Positions 1-8,240 of a DNA stretch of 64,000 nt are shown in pieces. The stretch spans positions 186,001-250,000 of the forward strand of contig NZ_VTTO01000007.1 in NCBI RefSeq assembly GCF_008364825.1, in the 5' to 3' direction. Position 1 is the first letter of the stretch, and each line of letters starts with the position of its first letter. A program made the position numbers and the translations under genes. This stretch comes from Azospirillum sp. B21 (lineage in GTDB: Bacteria > Pseudomonadota > Alphaproteobacteria > Azospirillales > Azospirillaceae). The notes beneath the pieces were generated by a model. The model did not search any database and had not been told where the DNA came from. It saw only the letters and a list, made by a program, of their open reading frames with translations.

Positions 1-408
1 CCGGTCGTCACGCTGGTGCTGATGCTGCTCGCCCGCATCGCCCGGCTGACCCGCTCCAGCATGATCGACGTTCTCCAGACCAACTACGTGAAGTTCGCCC
101 GCGCCAAGGGCATGCCGGAATCGGTGGTGATCCTGCGCCATGCGCTGAAAAACGCGCTTTTGCCGACGATCACGGTGCTGGCCATCGATTTCGGTCTGAT
201 CCTGGGTGGCGTGGTGGTGATCGAGACGATCTTCTCCTATCCCGGCATGGGACGGCTGCTGCTGTTCGCCATCCAGCGTCACGACCTGCCGCTGATCCAG
301 GCGACCATCCTGATCGTGTCCGCCGCCTACTGTCTCGCCAACCTGACCGCCGACCTGCTCTACGCCTTCGTGAACCCGAAGATCCGCCACGGCATGAGGG
401 CCTCCTGA
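1..408 (+). CDS. Dipeptide/oligopeptide ABC importer permease, DppB type (5' end outside window)
   Basis: Only the last 135 codons are present; the frame is open from base 1, so the start lies upstream. It is an inner-membrane permease subunit of a peptide-type (DppBCDF) importer. The EAA-type cytoplasmic loop that contacts the ATPase is visible (ARAKGMPESVVILRHALKN), followed by a family-typical stretch around ETIFSYPGMGRLL and two further hydrophobic segments. The stop is separated by one base from the start of the second permease gene, so the two are translationally coupled. The substrate-binding protein is expected upstream and is not visible, so the substrate is open. Confidence 0.93.
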   Translation, partial: PVVTLVLMLLARIARLTRSSMIDVLQTNYVKFARAKGMPESVVILRHALKNALLPTITVLAIDFGLILGGVVVIETIFSYPGMGRLLLFAIQRHDLPLIQATILIVSAAYCLANLTADLLYAFVNPKIRHGMRAS

Positions 409-409
409 C

Positions 410-1273
410 ATGACCGACGCGACTTCCATCCGACCGGCCCCGCGGCGCCTGCGCATGTCTGCGCTGCCCGGCTCGCTGATCGTCGGCATCGTCCTGCTGG
501 CCCCGCTGGTGGTGGCGGCCGTCGCCGGCTCCTGGCTCGCGCCCTACCCGTACGACGAGATGAACATCCTGAGCCGGCTGCAGCCGCCGGGGCCCGATTT
601 CTGGTTCGGCACCGACGAGTTCGGCCGCGACGTGTTCAGCCGCACCCTTGTCGGCACCGGCAGCTCGCTGCTGATGGGTGTCGCCGCCACGGCGCTGAGC
701 CTGCTGGCCGGCGTTCCGCTGGGGCTGGTCGCCGGCTACAAGGGCGGGCGCGTCGGCGAGGCGATCATGCGCGCCATGGACGTGCTGATGTCCTTCCCGC
801 CGATCCTGCTGGGCATTCTGGTGCTGGCCGTCACCCCGCCGGCGCAGTGGAAGGCCATCGCCGCCATCGGAATCGTCTATGTGCCGCAGGTGGTGCGCCT
901 GACCCGCGCCATCACCCTGGAACTGATGCAGGAGGAGTTCATCACCGCCGCCCATCTGCGCGGAGAGAGCGCCACCTACATCCTGTTCAAGGAAATCCTG
1001 CCGAACATCTGGCCGCCGCTGGCGGTGGAGGCCAGCCTGCGCGTGGTCTTCGCCATCCTGCTCGGCGCCTCGCTCAGCTTCATCGGCATGGGGGCGCAGC
1101 CGCCCTCCTCCGACTGGGGCCTGATGATCAGCGAGGCGCGGCCCTTCGTCGAACAGGCGCCGTGGATTGCGCTGTGCCCCGGCTTCGCCCTGGCCATCGC
1201 GGTGATCGGCATCAACCTGCTGGGCGACGGGCTGCGTGCCCTGCTCGACCCCCGCAACATGGGAGCGCACTGA
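410..1273 (+). CDS. Dipeptide/oligopeptide ABC importer permease, DppC type
   Basis: 287 residues, the usual length for DppC/OppC. An N-terminal membrane segment (about residues 22-45) is followed by the family signature around FGTDEFGRDVFSRTL and then five more hydrophobic helices. The EAA loop is at about 180-200 (LRGESATYILFKEILPN). It pairs with the preceding DppB-type subunit in the inner membrane. Start ATG lies one base after the upstream stop, and the stop overlaps the region just before the ATPase gene, so this is one operon. Substrate class (peptide, opine, guanidino compound) cannot be told from the permease. Confidence 0.95.
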   Translation: MTDATSIRPAPRRLRMSALPGSLIVGIVLLAPLVVAAVAGSWLAPYPYDEMNILSRLQPPGPDFWFGTDEFGRDVFSRTLVGTGSSLLMGVAATALSLLAGVPLGLVAGYKGGRVGEAIMRAMDVLMSFPPILLGILVLAVTPPAQWKAIAAIGIVYVPQVVRLTRAITLELMQEEFITAAHLRGESATYILFKEILPNIWPPLAVEASLRVVFAILLGASLSFIGMGAQPPSSDWGLMISEARPFVEQAPWIALCPGFALAIAVIGINLLGDGLRALLDPRNMGAH

Positions 1274-1274
1274 C

Positions 1275-3404
1275 ATGATGACCGCTCCGCAAGCGCAGCC
1301 GGTCCTGCAGCCGGCCGCCGCTCCGGCGGTGACGCCCGCACCGGCGCCGTTGCTGGACATCCGCGGCCTGACCATCAGCTACGGCAATGCCCGCGGCACG
1401 CTGCGCGCGGCCAGCGACGTCAGCTTCGCCATCCGCCCCGGCGAGGTGATGGGGCTGGTCGGCGAATCCGGATCGGGCAAGAGCACGGTCGCCATGGCGA
1501 TCCTCGATCTGCTGGGCGGCGGGGGACGGGTGGATTCGGGCGAGATCCTGTTCGATGGCGTCGATCTCCGCCGGCTGCCGGCGGCCGAGCGCCGGGCGCT
1601 GCGCGGGGACAGGATCGCCGCCGTCTTCCAGGATCCCTTCACCTCCCTGAACCCGGCGCTAACCGTCGGACGCCAGATCGCCGAACCGCTCATCCAGCAC
1701 AAGGGCCTCTCCCCCCGGCAGGCCGCGGTCCGGGTGGAGGAACTGCTGGCCGAGGTCGGCATCCGCGAACCCCGCCGGGTGGCAGCATCCTATCCGCACG
1801 AGCTGTCGGGCGGCATGCAGCAGCGGGCGCTGATCGCCACCGCGCTCGGCTGCGAACCGAAGCTGCTGATCCTCGACGAGCCGACCACCGCACTGGACGT
1901 CACGGTGGAGGCCCGCATCATCGACCTGCTGGCGAAGCTGTGCGACAGCCACCGGCTGAGCGCACTGTTCGTTTCCCACAATCTGGGCATCGTCAACCGG
2001 ATCTGCGAAACCGTCACCGTGCTCTATGGCGGCGTGGTGGTGGAGACGGGGCGGACCGGCCGCGTGCTGTCCCGTCCGGCCCATCCCTATGCCAAGGGGC
2101 TGGTCGCCGCCCTGCCGCGCATCACCGCGGAGCGGCGCCACCGCCTGCCCTCCATTCCCGGAACGGTCGCCAAGCTGAGCGGCGCGGTCACCGCCTGCGT
2201 CTTCGCCCCCCGTTGCCCCTTCGCCGAGGAGACCTGCCGCAGCCAGCCGCAACCGATGCGGATGGACGAGGCCGGAGACGGCGTGCGCTGCTGGAAGGCC
2301 GACGCCTTGGCAGGCATGCCATGGCCGGACGAGGATGCCGGCGCTGCCCGCCCGTCCAGGCCACAGCCTCAGCAGTCGGCTCCGCTGGTCGAGGTGGACC
2401 ATCTGCGCAAGGTCTACGGCGCGAACCGCTCCGTCCTGCCCTGGTTGCGCCGCGCCGGCACCGTGGCGGTGGACGATGTGTCCTTCACCGTCGGCCGCGG
2501 CGAGGTGGTGGGCGTGGTCGGCGAAAGCGGCAGCGGCAAGAGCACCATCGGCCGTGCCCTGCTGGCGCTGACCGAACCCAGCGCCGGCACCGTGCTGTTC
2601 GACGGCGCCGACCTGACGGAGCGGGTCAGGCGCGGCGACCAGGATCTGCGCCGCCGTGCCCAGCTCGTCTTCCAGAACTCCGCCGCCTCGCTGAACCCGC
2701 GCAAGACCATCGGGGCGGCGATGGACCGGCCGCTGGTGCTGGCCGGCCACGGCGATGCGGAGGAGCGGGGCAAGACCATCGCCGGCCTGCTGACCCGTGT
2801 CGGGCTGCCGGCCGCCTATGCCGACCGCTATCCGCATGAGCTGAGCGGCGGCGAGCGCCAGCGCGTGAACATCGCCCGTGCACTCGCCACCAATCCGGAC
2901 TTCGTGGTCTGCGACGAGGCGGTGTCGGCGCTCGACGTGTCGGTGCAGGCCAACATCCTGAACCTGCTGGCCGAACTGCGCGACGAGATGGGCCTGTCCT
3001 ACCTCTTCATCACCCACGACATCGCGGTGGTGTCGCACATCGCCGACCGCGTGCTGGTCGTCTATGGCGGCACCATCTGCGAGGAGGGCCCGATCGCCAG
3101 CGTGCTCCGCCCGCCCTACCATCCCTATACCGAGGCGCTGCTGTCCGCCGTGCCGCGGCTGGCGGAGGACGGGCAGGAAGTGCCGCGGATCCTTCTGGAG
3201 GATGCCGCCGCCGCCCCCGGCGGCCGGGGCTGCGCCTTCGCCGCCCGCTGCCCGCGCAAGCTGGGGGCGGTCTGCGACGAACAGGCCCCGCCCGTCCATG
3301 CGACGGCCGACGGCCACCGCATCGCCTGCCACATCCCGCTGGCGACGCTGGCCGAACGCGCGTCGGTCTTTCCGGAACTCATGGGGGACGACGCCCGGCA
3401 CTGA
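1275..3404 (+). CDS. Fused two-domain peptide ABC transporter ATPase (DppD-DppF fusion)
   Basis: 709 residues holding two complete ATPase units that are separate proteins in E. coli. The first half (about 30-345) has Walker A GESGSGKST, signature LSGGMQQR, Walker B LLILDEPTTALD and a C-terminal oligopeptide-transporter cysteine stretch (CVFAPRCPFAEETC). The second half (about 375-690) repeats all of these with GESGSGKST, LSGGERQR, FVVCDEAVSALD and CAFAARCPRKLGAVC. Both sites look catalytically intact. ATG 1275 was chosen because it follows the permease stop directly; ATG 1278 is an equal alternative. An upstream in-frame extension would run into the permease gene. Energises the importer formed with the two permeases. 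Confidence 0.94.
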   Translation: MMTAPQAQPVLQPAAAPAVTPAPAPLLDIRGLTISYGNARGTLRAASDVSFAIRPGEVMGLVGESGSGKSTVAMAILDLLGGGGRVDSGEILFDGVDLRRLPAAERRALRGDRIAAVFQDPFTSLNPALTVGRQIAEPLIQHKGLSPRQAAVRVEELLAEVGIREPRRVAASYPHELSGGMQQRALIATALGCEPKLLILDEPTTALDVTVEARIIDLLAKLCDSHRLSALFVSHNLGIVNRICETVTVLYGGVVVETGRTGRVLSRPAHPYAKGLVAALPRITAERRHRLPSIPGTVAKLSGAVTACVFAPRCPFAEETCRSQPQPMRMDEAGDGVRCWKADALAGMPWPDEDAGAARPSRPQPQQSAPLVEVDHLRKVYGANRSVLPWLRRAGTVAVDDVSFTVGRGEVVGVVGESGSGKSTIGRALLALTEPSAGTVLFDGADLTERVRRGDQDLRRRAQLVFQNSAASLNPRKTIGAAMDRPLVLAGHGDAEERGKTIAGLLTRVGLPAAYADRYPHELSGGERQRVNIARALATNPDFVVCDEAVSALDVSVQANILNLLAELRDEMGLSYLFITHDIAVVSHIADRVLVVYGGTICEEGPIASVLRPPYHPYTEALLSAVPRLAEDGQEVPRILLEDAAAAPGGRGCAFAARCPRKLGAVCDEQAPPVHATADGHRIACHIPLATLAERASVFPELMGDDARH

Positions 3405-3510
3405 CCCGCCGTCTCGGCTCGTCCGCCACCGACGCTCCCCGCAGGGGCGCCGGACGCCCTCCCCTTACCTTTTCGAACCGATTCCGACCATCCGAATCAG
3501 GGAATCCGCC

Positions 3511-3930
3511 ATGACCGTCCACACCCGCATCCGTCAGTTCAACACCAAGAAGACCTATCCCGAACAGGCGCTGGACAACGACCTGTGCCAGACCGTCGTC
3601 GCGCGCGGCACCATGGTCTTCGTCCGCGGCCAAATCGGCCAGAATCTCGACACCAGCGAGAGCGTCGCCATCGGCGATGCCGCCGGCCAGACCGAACAGG
3701 CGATGGCCAACATCAAGATGCTGCTGGAAGAGGCCGGCTCGCAGCTGGAGCACATCTGCAAGATCACCGTCTACATCACCGACCCGCGCTATCGCGAGCC
3801 GGTCTACCGCACCATCGGCAAGTGGCTGAAGGGCGTCCACCCGGTGTCGACCGGCCTCGTGATCAGCGCGCTCGCCCGCCCGGAATGGGTGGTCGAGGTC
3901 GATGCGATTGCGGTGATCCCCGACGCCTGA
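3511..3930 (+). CDS. RidA/YjgF/UK114 family protein (enamine/imine deaminase-like)
   Basis: 139 residues, a single RidA fold. The C-terminal family stretch SALARPEWVVEVDAIAVIPD carries the conserved arginine-containing segment (usual form ...ARL...VEIEAIAV). Classical RidA hydrolyses reactive enamine/imine intermediates made by PLP enzymes, while many paralogues in catabolic operons act on pathway intermediates instead. The start ATG 3511 follows a spaced purine-rich GGGAATC stretch; the gene lies 106 bases after the ATPase gene and 53 bases before the ureohydrolase gene. Placement inside this operon suggests it protects or accelerates a step producing an imine. That role is inferred from context. 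Confidence 0.88.
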   Translation: MTVHTRIRQFNTKKTYPEQALDNDLCQTVVARGTMVFVRGQIGQNLDTSESVAIGDAAGQTEQAMANIKMLLEEAGSQLEHICKITVYITDPRYREPVYRTIGKWLKGVHPVSTGLVISALARPEWVVEVDAIAVIPDA

Positions 3931-3983
3931 GGCTCCAGTCCCGCCGCCAACCGTCCAGCCAACCGACAAGAAGAACCGCCACC

Positions 3984-4943
3984 ATGAGCACCAGCCTGAC
4001 CAACCCGCCGCGCCGTGAACTGCAGAGCTTCCTCGACTTCCCGATCTGCACCGACATCGACCAGCTCGACGGCCATATCGGCATCCTCGGCATTCCCTAC
4101 GGCGATCCCTATTCGATCGACGAGGTGACCAACGACCAGACCAACGCCCCGACCTGGGTGCGCCGCTACACCGAGCGGGCGCTGCGCAAGCTGGAGCGCT
4201 GGGACTTCGACATCGGCGGTCCGCTGCTGGGCGGCAAGGACATCAAGGTGGTGGATTGCGGCGACGTGAAGGCCGATCCGCGCGATCTCGACCTGCATTA
4301 CCGCAACGCCGAGGCGGTGGTGCGCCGGATGCTGGCCAAGGGCATGCTGCCCATCGTCATCGGCGGCGACCACGGCATTCCGATTCCGGTCCTGCGCGCC
4401 TATGACGACCAGGGGCCGATCACGCTGGTCCACATCGACGCCCATCTGGATTGGCGCGATGACGTGAACGGCGCCCGCAACGGCTATTCCAGCCCGATCC
4501 GCCGCGCCGCGGAAATGGACCATATCGGCCAGATCTTCCAGATCGGCCTGCGGTCGGCCGGCAGCGCCCGCCCGGAAGAGGTGGAGGCGGCGCTGTCCTA
4601 CGGCGCGGTGCTGGTGCCCGACGTGGAACTGCAGGACATCGGGATGAAGGCAGTGCTCGACCGCATTCCCGACGGCGGCCGCTATTACCTGACCATCGAC
4701 GCGGACGGCATGGACCCGACCATCATGCCGGCGGTCAACGGCCCCGCTCCCGGCGGCGTCACCTATCCGCAGATCCGCACGCTCATCCACGGGCTGGTGG
4801 CCAAGGGCCGCGTCGTCGGCATGGACATCGTGGAGATCACGCCGAAGAAGGACCTCAACGGCATCACCGCCATCACCGCAGGGCGCATCATCTGCAACCT
4901 GATCGGCAAGACCATCCAGGCCGGCTATTTCGACGCCAAGTGA
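3984..4943 (+). CDS. Ureohydrolase family enzyme, agmatinase/guanidinobutyrase-like
   Basis: 319 residues, typical for agmatinases. The binuclear manganese site is complete: GGDHGIPIP, then HIDAHLDWRDD, then TIDADGMDPTIMPAVNG with PAPGG. The family removes urea from guanidino compounds (agmatine, guanidinobutyrate, guanidinopropionate) or formamide from formiminoglutamate. Which one cannot be read directly, because the specificity loops differ from E. coli SpeB. The neighbouring HutF-type gene makes both guanidino and formimino substrates plausible. Start ATG 3984 is preceded by an AAGAAG-type ribosome site. Cytoplasmic. Confidence 0.9.
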   Translation: MSTSLTNPPRRELQSFLDFPICTDIDQLDGHIGILGIPYGDPYSIDEVTNDQTNAPTWVRRYTERALRKLERWDFDIGGPLLGGKDIKVVDCGDVKADPRDLDLHYRNAEAVVRRMLAKGMLPIVIGGDHGIPIPVLRAYDDQGPITLVHIDAHLDWRDDVNGARNGYSSPIRRAAEMDHIGQIFQIGLRSAGSARPEEVEAALSYGAVLVPDVELQDIGMKAVLDRIPDGGRYYLTIDADGMDPTIMPAVNGPAPGGVTYPQIRTLIHGLVAKGRVVGMDIVEITPKKDLNGITAITAGRIICNLIGKTIQAGYFDAK

Positions 4944-4979
4944 TGGCGACAAGGTGATTGCGATGAGGAGGATCGGACG

Positions 4980-6377
4980 ATGACTGCCGCGCGCCGGCTC
5001 GACCGGCTGTTCTGCGACCGGGCGCTGCTGGCCGGCGGCTGGGCATCGGGGGTGCTGCTGCGCTTCGACGCGCAAGGGATGATCGCCGGGCTGGAGGCGG
5101 GGCTTGACACCTTGCCCACCGGAGTCAAGCGCGCCGCCGGGCCGGTCATTCCCGGCATGCCCAACCTGCACAGCCACGCCTTCCAGCGGGCGATGGCCGG
5201 GCTGACCGAGCGGGCCGGGCCGGCGGAGGACAGCTTCTGGACATGGCGGGAGGTGATGTACGGCTTCGTCGGCCGCATCGATCCCGACAGCCTCCAGGCG
5301 GTGGCGGCGATGGCCTATGCCGAGATGCTGGAGCGGGGCTATACGTCGGTGGCGGAGTTCCATTACCTCCACCACGACACCGACGGCCGGCCCTATGCCG
5401 ACGTGGCCGAGACGTCGAAGCGCATCCTCGCCGCGGCGGACGCCACCGGCATCGGGCTGACCCATCTGCCGGTGCTCTACGCCCAGGGCGGCTTTGGCGG
5501 ACAGCCGGCGGGCGAGGGGCAGCGCCGCTTCCTGAACGATCCCGACAGGCTGCTGGCGATCGTCGAGGCCTGCCGCGCCGCGCCCGGCGGCCATCGCACC
5601 GGCCTCGCCCTCCATTCCCTGCGCGCGGTGTCGCCCGACGCCATGGCGGCGGCGCTGAACGGCCTGTCGGCGCTCGACCCGGCGGCGCCGGTCCACATCC
5701 ATATCGCCGAACAGACGGCGGAGGTTGATGCCTGCCTCGCCTGGTCGGGCCGGCGGCCGGTGGAATGGCTGCTCGACCGCGGCTGGCTGGGGCCGTCCTG
5801 GTGCCTCGTCCATGCGACCCACGTCACGCCGGACGAGGTGGCGGGAATCGCGGCATCGGGCGCCGTCGCCGGCCTCTGCCCGACGACGGAGGCGGATTTG
5901 GGCGACGGGCTGTTCCCGGCCCGCGATTTCCTGTCCCAAGGCGGACGGTTCGGCGTCGGGTCCGACAGTCAGGTCATCATCGACGCCGCGGAGGAATTGC
6001 GGCTGCTGGAGTTCGGGCAGCGGCTGGCCGCGAGGCGGCGCAACCTGCTGGCGCCGGAAGCCGGCGCTTCGACCGGGGCGGCGCTCTACCGGGCGGCGGT
6101 GGCCGGAGGAGCGCAGGCGCTCGGCCTGCCGGGGCCGGCTGGCGGTCTCGCCACGGGCCAGCGCGCCGATCTGGTCGTGCTGAACCTGGACGACCCGCGG
6201 CTGTACGGCCGGAACGACGACATGCTGCTGGACTCCTACGTCTTTGCCGGCGCCCGCGACGCGGTGCGCGATGTGGTGGCGGGGGGACGGCTGGTGGTGC
6301 GGGACGGCCGGCATGTCGATGCCGACGCGATCCGCAATGGCTGGCGCCATGCCGTCGACCGGCTGAATGCCGCCTGA
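4980..6377 (+). CDS. hutF: Formimidoylglutamate deiminase-like amidohydrolase (HutF family)
   Basis: 465 residues, the expected HutF length. The amidohydrolase metal motif HSH is at about 64-66 (PNLHSHAFQRAM), further ligand-bearing stretches are VHIHIAEQTAEVD, VHATHVTPDE and GVGSDSQV, and the long N-terminal WTWREVMY segment is typical of HutF. Known members convert N-formimino-L-glutamate to N-formyl-L-glutamate and ammonia in histidine degradation. No hutH, hutU or hutI gene is in the window, so a related formimino or guanidino substrate delivered by the operon's importer is equally possible. Start ATG 4980 has a strong GAGGAGGATCGG ribosome site. Confidence 0.88.
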   Translation: MTAARRLDRLFCDRALLAGGWASGVLLRFDAQGMIAGLEAGLDTLPTGVKRAAGPVIPGMPNLHSHAFQRAMAGLTERAGPAEDSFWTWREVMYGFVGRIDPDSLQAVAAMAYAEMLERGYTSVAEFHYLHHDTDGRPYADVAETSKRILAAADATGIGLTHLPVLYAQGGFGGQPAGEGQRRFLNDPDRLLAIVEACRAAPGGHRTGLALHSLRAVSPDAMAAALNGLSALDPAAPVHIHIAEQTAEVDACLAWSGRRPVEWLLDRGWLGPSWCLVHATHVTPDEVAGIAASGAVAGLCPTTEADLGDGLFPARDFLSQGGRFGVGSDSQVIIDAAEELRLLEFGQRLAARRRNLLAPEAGASTGAALYRAAVAGGAQALGLPGPAGGLATGQRADLVVLNLDDPRLYGRNDDMLLDSYVFAGARDAVRDVVAGGRLVVRDGRHVDADAIRNGWRHAVDRLNAA

Positions 6378-6407
6378 GACGCTCACCGAAGACGCGAGGA
6401 AATTTCC

Positions 6408-7556
6408 ATGACGGCGACCATCGACATTCTGGAGCGGCTGGTTGCCTTCCGCACCGTCAGCCGCGACAGCAACCTGGAGCTGATCCGCTGGGTGCAGGAG
6501 CGGCTGGAAGCCGCCGGTGCCGCCACATGGCTGGTGCCGAGCGAGGATGGACGCAAGGCCAACCTGTTCGCGACGCTGGGCCCTGCGGATCGCCCCGGCG
6601 TCATGCTGTCGGGACACAGCGACGTGGTGCCGGTCGAAGGACAGGCCTGGACCGGCGATCCCTTCCGGCTGATCCGCCGCGACGGCAAGCTGTTCGGCCG
6701 GGGAACCGCTGACATGAAGGGCTTCATCGCCGCAAGCCTCGCCCTGTTCGACCGCGCCGCCGGACGGACCCTGTCCCAGCCGCTGCATCTGGCCCTGTCC
6801 TATGACGAGGAGGTCGGCTGTCTCGGCGTCCGCCGCCTGATCGAGATGATGGCGGCCCTGCCCGTCCGTCCGCGCTTCTGCATCGTCGGCGAACCGACAA
6901 GCATGCAGGTGGTCACCGCCCACAAGGGCAAGACCGCTCTCAGCGCCGAGTGCCACGGCGTCGAATGCCATTCGAGCCTCGCGCCGCAGGGTTTGAACGC
7001 GATCCACATGGCCAGCGACCTGCTGACGGGATTGCGCCGCATCCAGGACAGGCTGCGCGACGAAGGCGCGCATGACGACGCCTACGACGTGCCGTGGACC
7101 ACGATCCATGCCGGGGTCATCCAGGGCGGCGAAGCACTGAACATCGTGCCGAACCGCTGCCGTCTCGACTTCGAAATCCGCCATCTGCCGCAGGATCCGG
7201 TGGAACCGCTTCTGGACAGCATCCGGGAGGAGGCCGACGGCATCGTTCGGCGGCTGCGTGCCGACTTCCCCACCGCCGGACTGTCGATCGGCGAACTGTC
7301 CAGCTATCCGGCGCTCGACACCGACGGCAACGCGGAGGTGGTGGCGTTCGTCAAGGCGCTGACCGGCGGCAACAGCACCGGCAAGATCTCCTTCGGGACG
7401 GAAGGCGGATTGTTCCAGCGCCGCCTGTCCATGCCCACCGTGGTGTGCGGCCCCGGCAGCATCGGTGAAGCCCACAAGCCCGACGAGTTCATCACCGAGG
7501 AACAACTGGCCGCCTGCGACCGCATGCTGGAGGCCCTGCTCGCCAATCTGGCGTGA
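6408..7556 (+). CDS. M20 family acylase, acetylornithine deacetylase-like (ArgE)
   Basis: 382 residues, standard ArgE size. Dinuclear zinc peptidase M20 motifs are in order: SGHSDVVPV (about 66-74), GRGTADMKG, SYDEEVGCLG with the catalytic glutamate, GEPTSMQV, and the C-terminal AHKPDEF histidine. The dimerisation domain lies between about 175 and 290. The family releases acyl groups from N-acyl amino acids, classically acetylornithine to ornithine. It is the last gene of the peptide-importer operon (31 bases after HutF-like), so a catabolic deacylase for an imported N-acyl basic amino acid is likely. Biosynthetic ArgE remains possible. Confidence 0.9.
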   Translation: MTATIDILERLVAFRTVSRDSNLELIRWVQERLEAAGAATWLVPSEDGRKANLFATLGPADRPGVMLSGHSDVVPVEGQAWTGDPFRLIRRDGKLFGRGTADMKGFIAASLALFDRAAGRTLSQPLHLALSYDEEVGCLGVRRLIEMMAALPVRPRFCIVGEPTSMQVVTAHKGKTALSAECHGVECHSSLAPQGLNAIHMASDLLTGLRRIQDRLRDEGAHDDAYDVPWTTIHAGVIQGGEALNIVPNRCRLDFEIRHLPQDPVEPLLDSIREEADGIVRRLRADFPTAGLSIGELSSYPALDTDGNAEVVAFVKALTGGNSTGKISFGTEGGLFQRRLSMPTVVCGPGSIGEAHKPDEFITEEQLAACDRMLEALLANLA

Positions 7557-7643
7557 CCGCAGCGGCAAACGACGTTTTTGCGCGCCGCGGCGAAGCCCCG
7601 CCCATGCCGATCTTCTCCTTGCAGGTCGCGCACGAACCAGATA

Positions 7644-7663
7644 TGTAATGTTATAACGTTACA
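7644..7663. promoter_or_regulatory. Zur-like palindromic operator
   Basis: TGTAATGTTATAACGTTACA is a 20-bp palindrome with only one mismatched pair. Its core TGTTATAAC resembles the palindromes bound by alphaproteobacterial Zur (zinc uptake regulator) proteins. It sits 88 bases past the argE-like stop and about 250 bases before the riboswitch. No zur gene is in the window. Assignment is by motif only. Confidence 0.5.
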
Positions 7664-7874
7664 TTTTGGTGTGTAACGCTACCGAGCAATGACTGGACCG
7701 GTGTGGCGATGACCCATTTGCGGATCGACTTGCGGACGCCCTCTCCTACTCCCCACCGCTTCCCACCCGCGGGGAGACGCCCCATGACCGGCTCAACTTA
7801 AGCAGGGCCGAAATCGGCGCCCAGGTCAGGGCCATGCCGCCAAGAAATTTCCCGCGGCCATTTCGTTTCGAACC

Positions 7875-7904
7875 TTGACCTCTGCAGCCGGGTCGCTCAT
7901 GAAT
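7875..7904 (+). promoter_or_regulatory. Candidate sigma-70 promoter of the riboswitch operon
   Basis: TTGACC at 7875-7880 and CATGAA at 7899-7904 are separated by 18 bases and would start transcription at about 7911, exactly where the recognisable cobalamin riboswitch begins. The -10 element is weak. Confidence 0.4.
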
Positions 7905-7910
7905 GGCCCT

Positions 7911-8105
7911 GGTACTGGTTCTTCCGGCGGTCGCCGCCGGAAGCTAAGAGGGAATCCGGTGAGCCGCGTCGCGCGGCGAGACCGGAGCTGTCCCCGCAAC
8001 TGTGAGCGGTGAGCCGTTCCGTCATTTCCCGCCACTGGCGCCCCTAGGCGCTGGGAAGGCCGGACGGACCGGCGATGACCCGCAAGCCAGGAGACCTGCC
8101 AGCGC
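7911..8105 (+). ncRNA. Cobalamin (B12) riboswitch
   Basis: The conserved core elements of the AdoCbl riboswitch appear in order: GGGAATCCGGTG near 7950, CCGGAGCTGTCCCCGCAAC with CTGTGAGCGG (7982-8009), and the B12 box AAGCCAGGAGACCTGCC (8084-8100). The leader before the first ATG (8241) is long, leaving about 140 bases for an expression platform. Binding of cobalamin is expected to reduce expression of the downstream ABC importer operon. This is the strongest evidence that the importer handles a corrinoid, or cobalt destined for one. Confidence 0.93.
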
Positions 8106-8240
8106 CAAAACGAAACGTCCTCGGGCGGGGTGTCCCGGTGGAACGCTTGCCACCGCACGTCCGGATTCCGCGCCGGATTGCCCGCGTGTTCCGCAATGCG
8201 TCCGCCTCCACCCTCCCGCCCGCAACGGCAGGATGCACGG

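Larger units (their letters stand above)
7557..7910. other. Intergenic region between the peptide operon and the B12 riboswitch
   Basis: About 350 bases without a convincing gene. It contains a Zur-like palindrome (7644-7663) and a promoter-like TTGACC...CATGAA pair (7875-7904). A 30-codon reading frame starting at 7709 has no ribosome site or recognisable feature and was not annotated. Confidence 0.6.

Noticed and set aside
3804..7568. Open frame of 1254 codons on the minus strand
   Set aside because: It mirrors three well-supported plus-strand genes; the product is rich in histidine, glycine, arginine and alanine without domains, a usual artefact of GC-rich DNA.
7709..7801. 30-codon frame between Zur-like box and riboswitch
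   Set aside because: No ribosome site and proline/arginine-rich product typical of chance.
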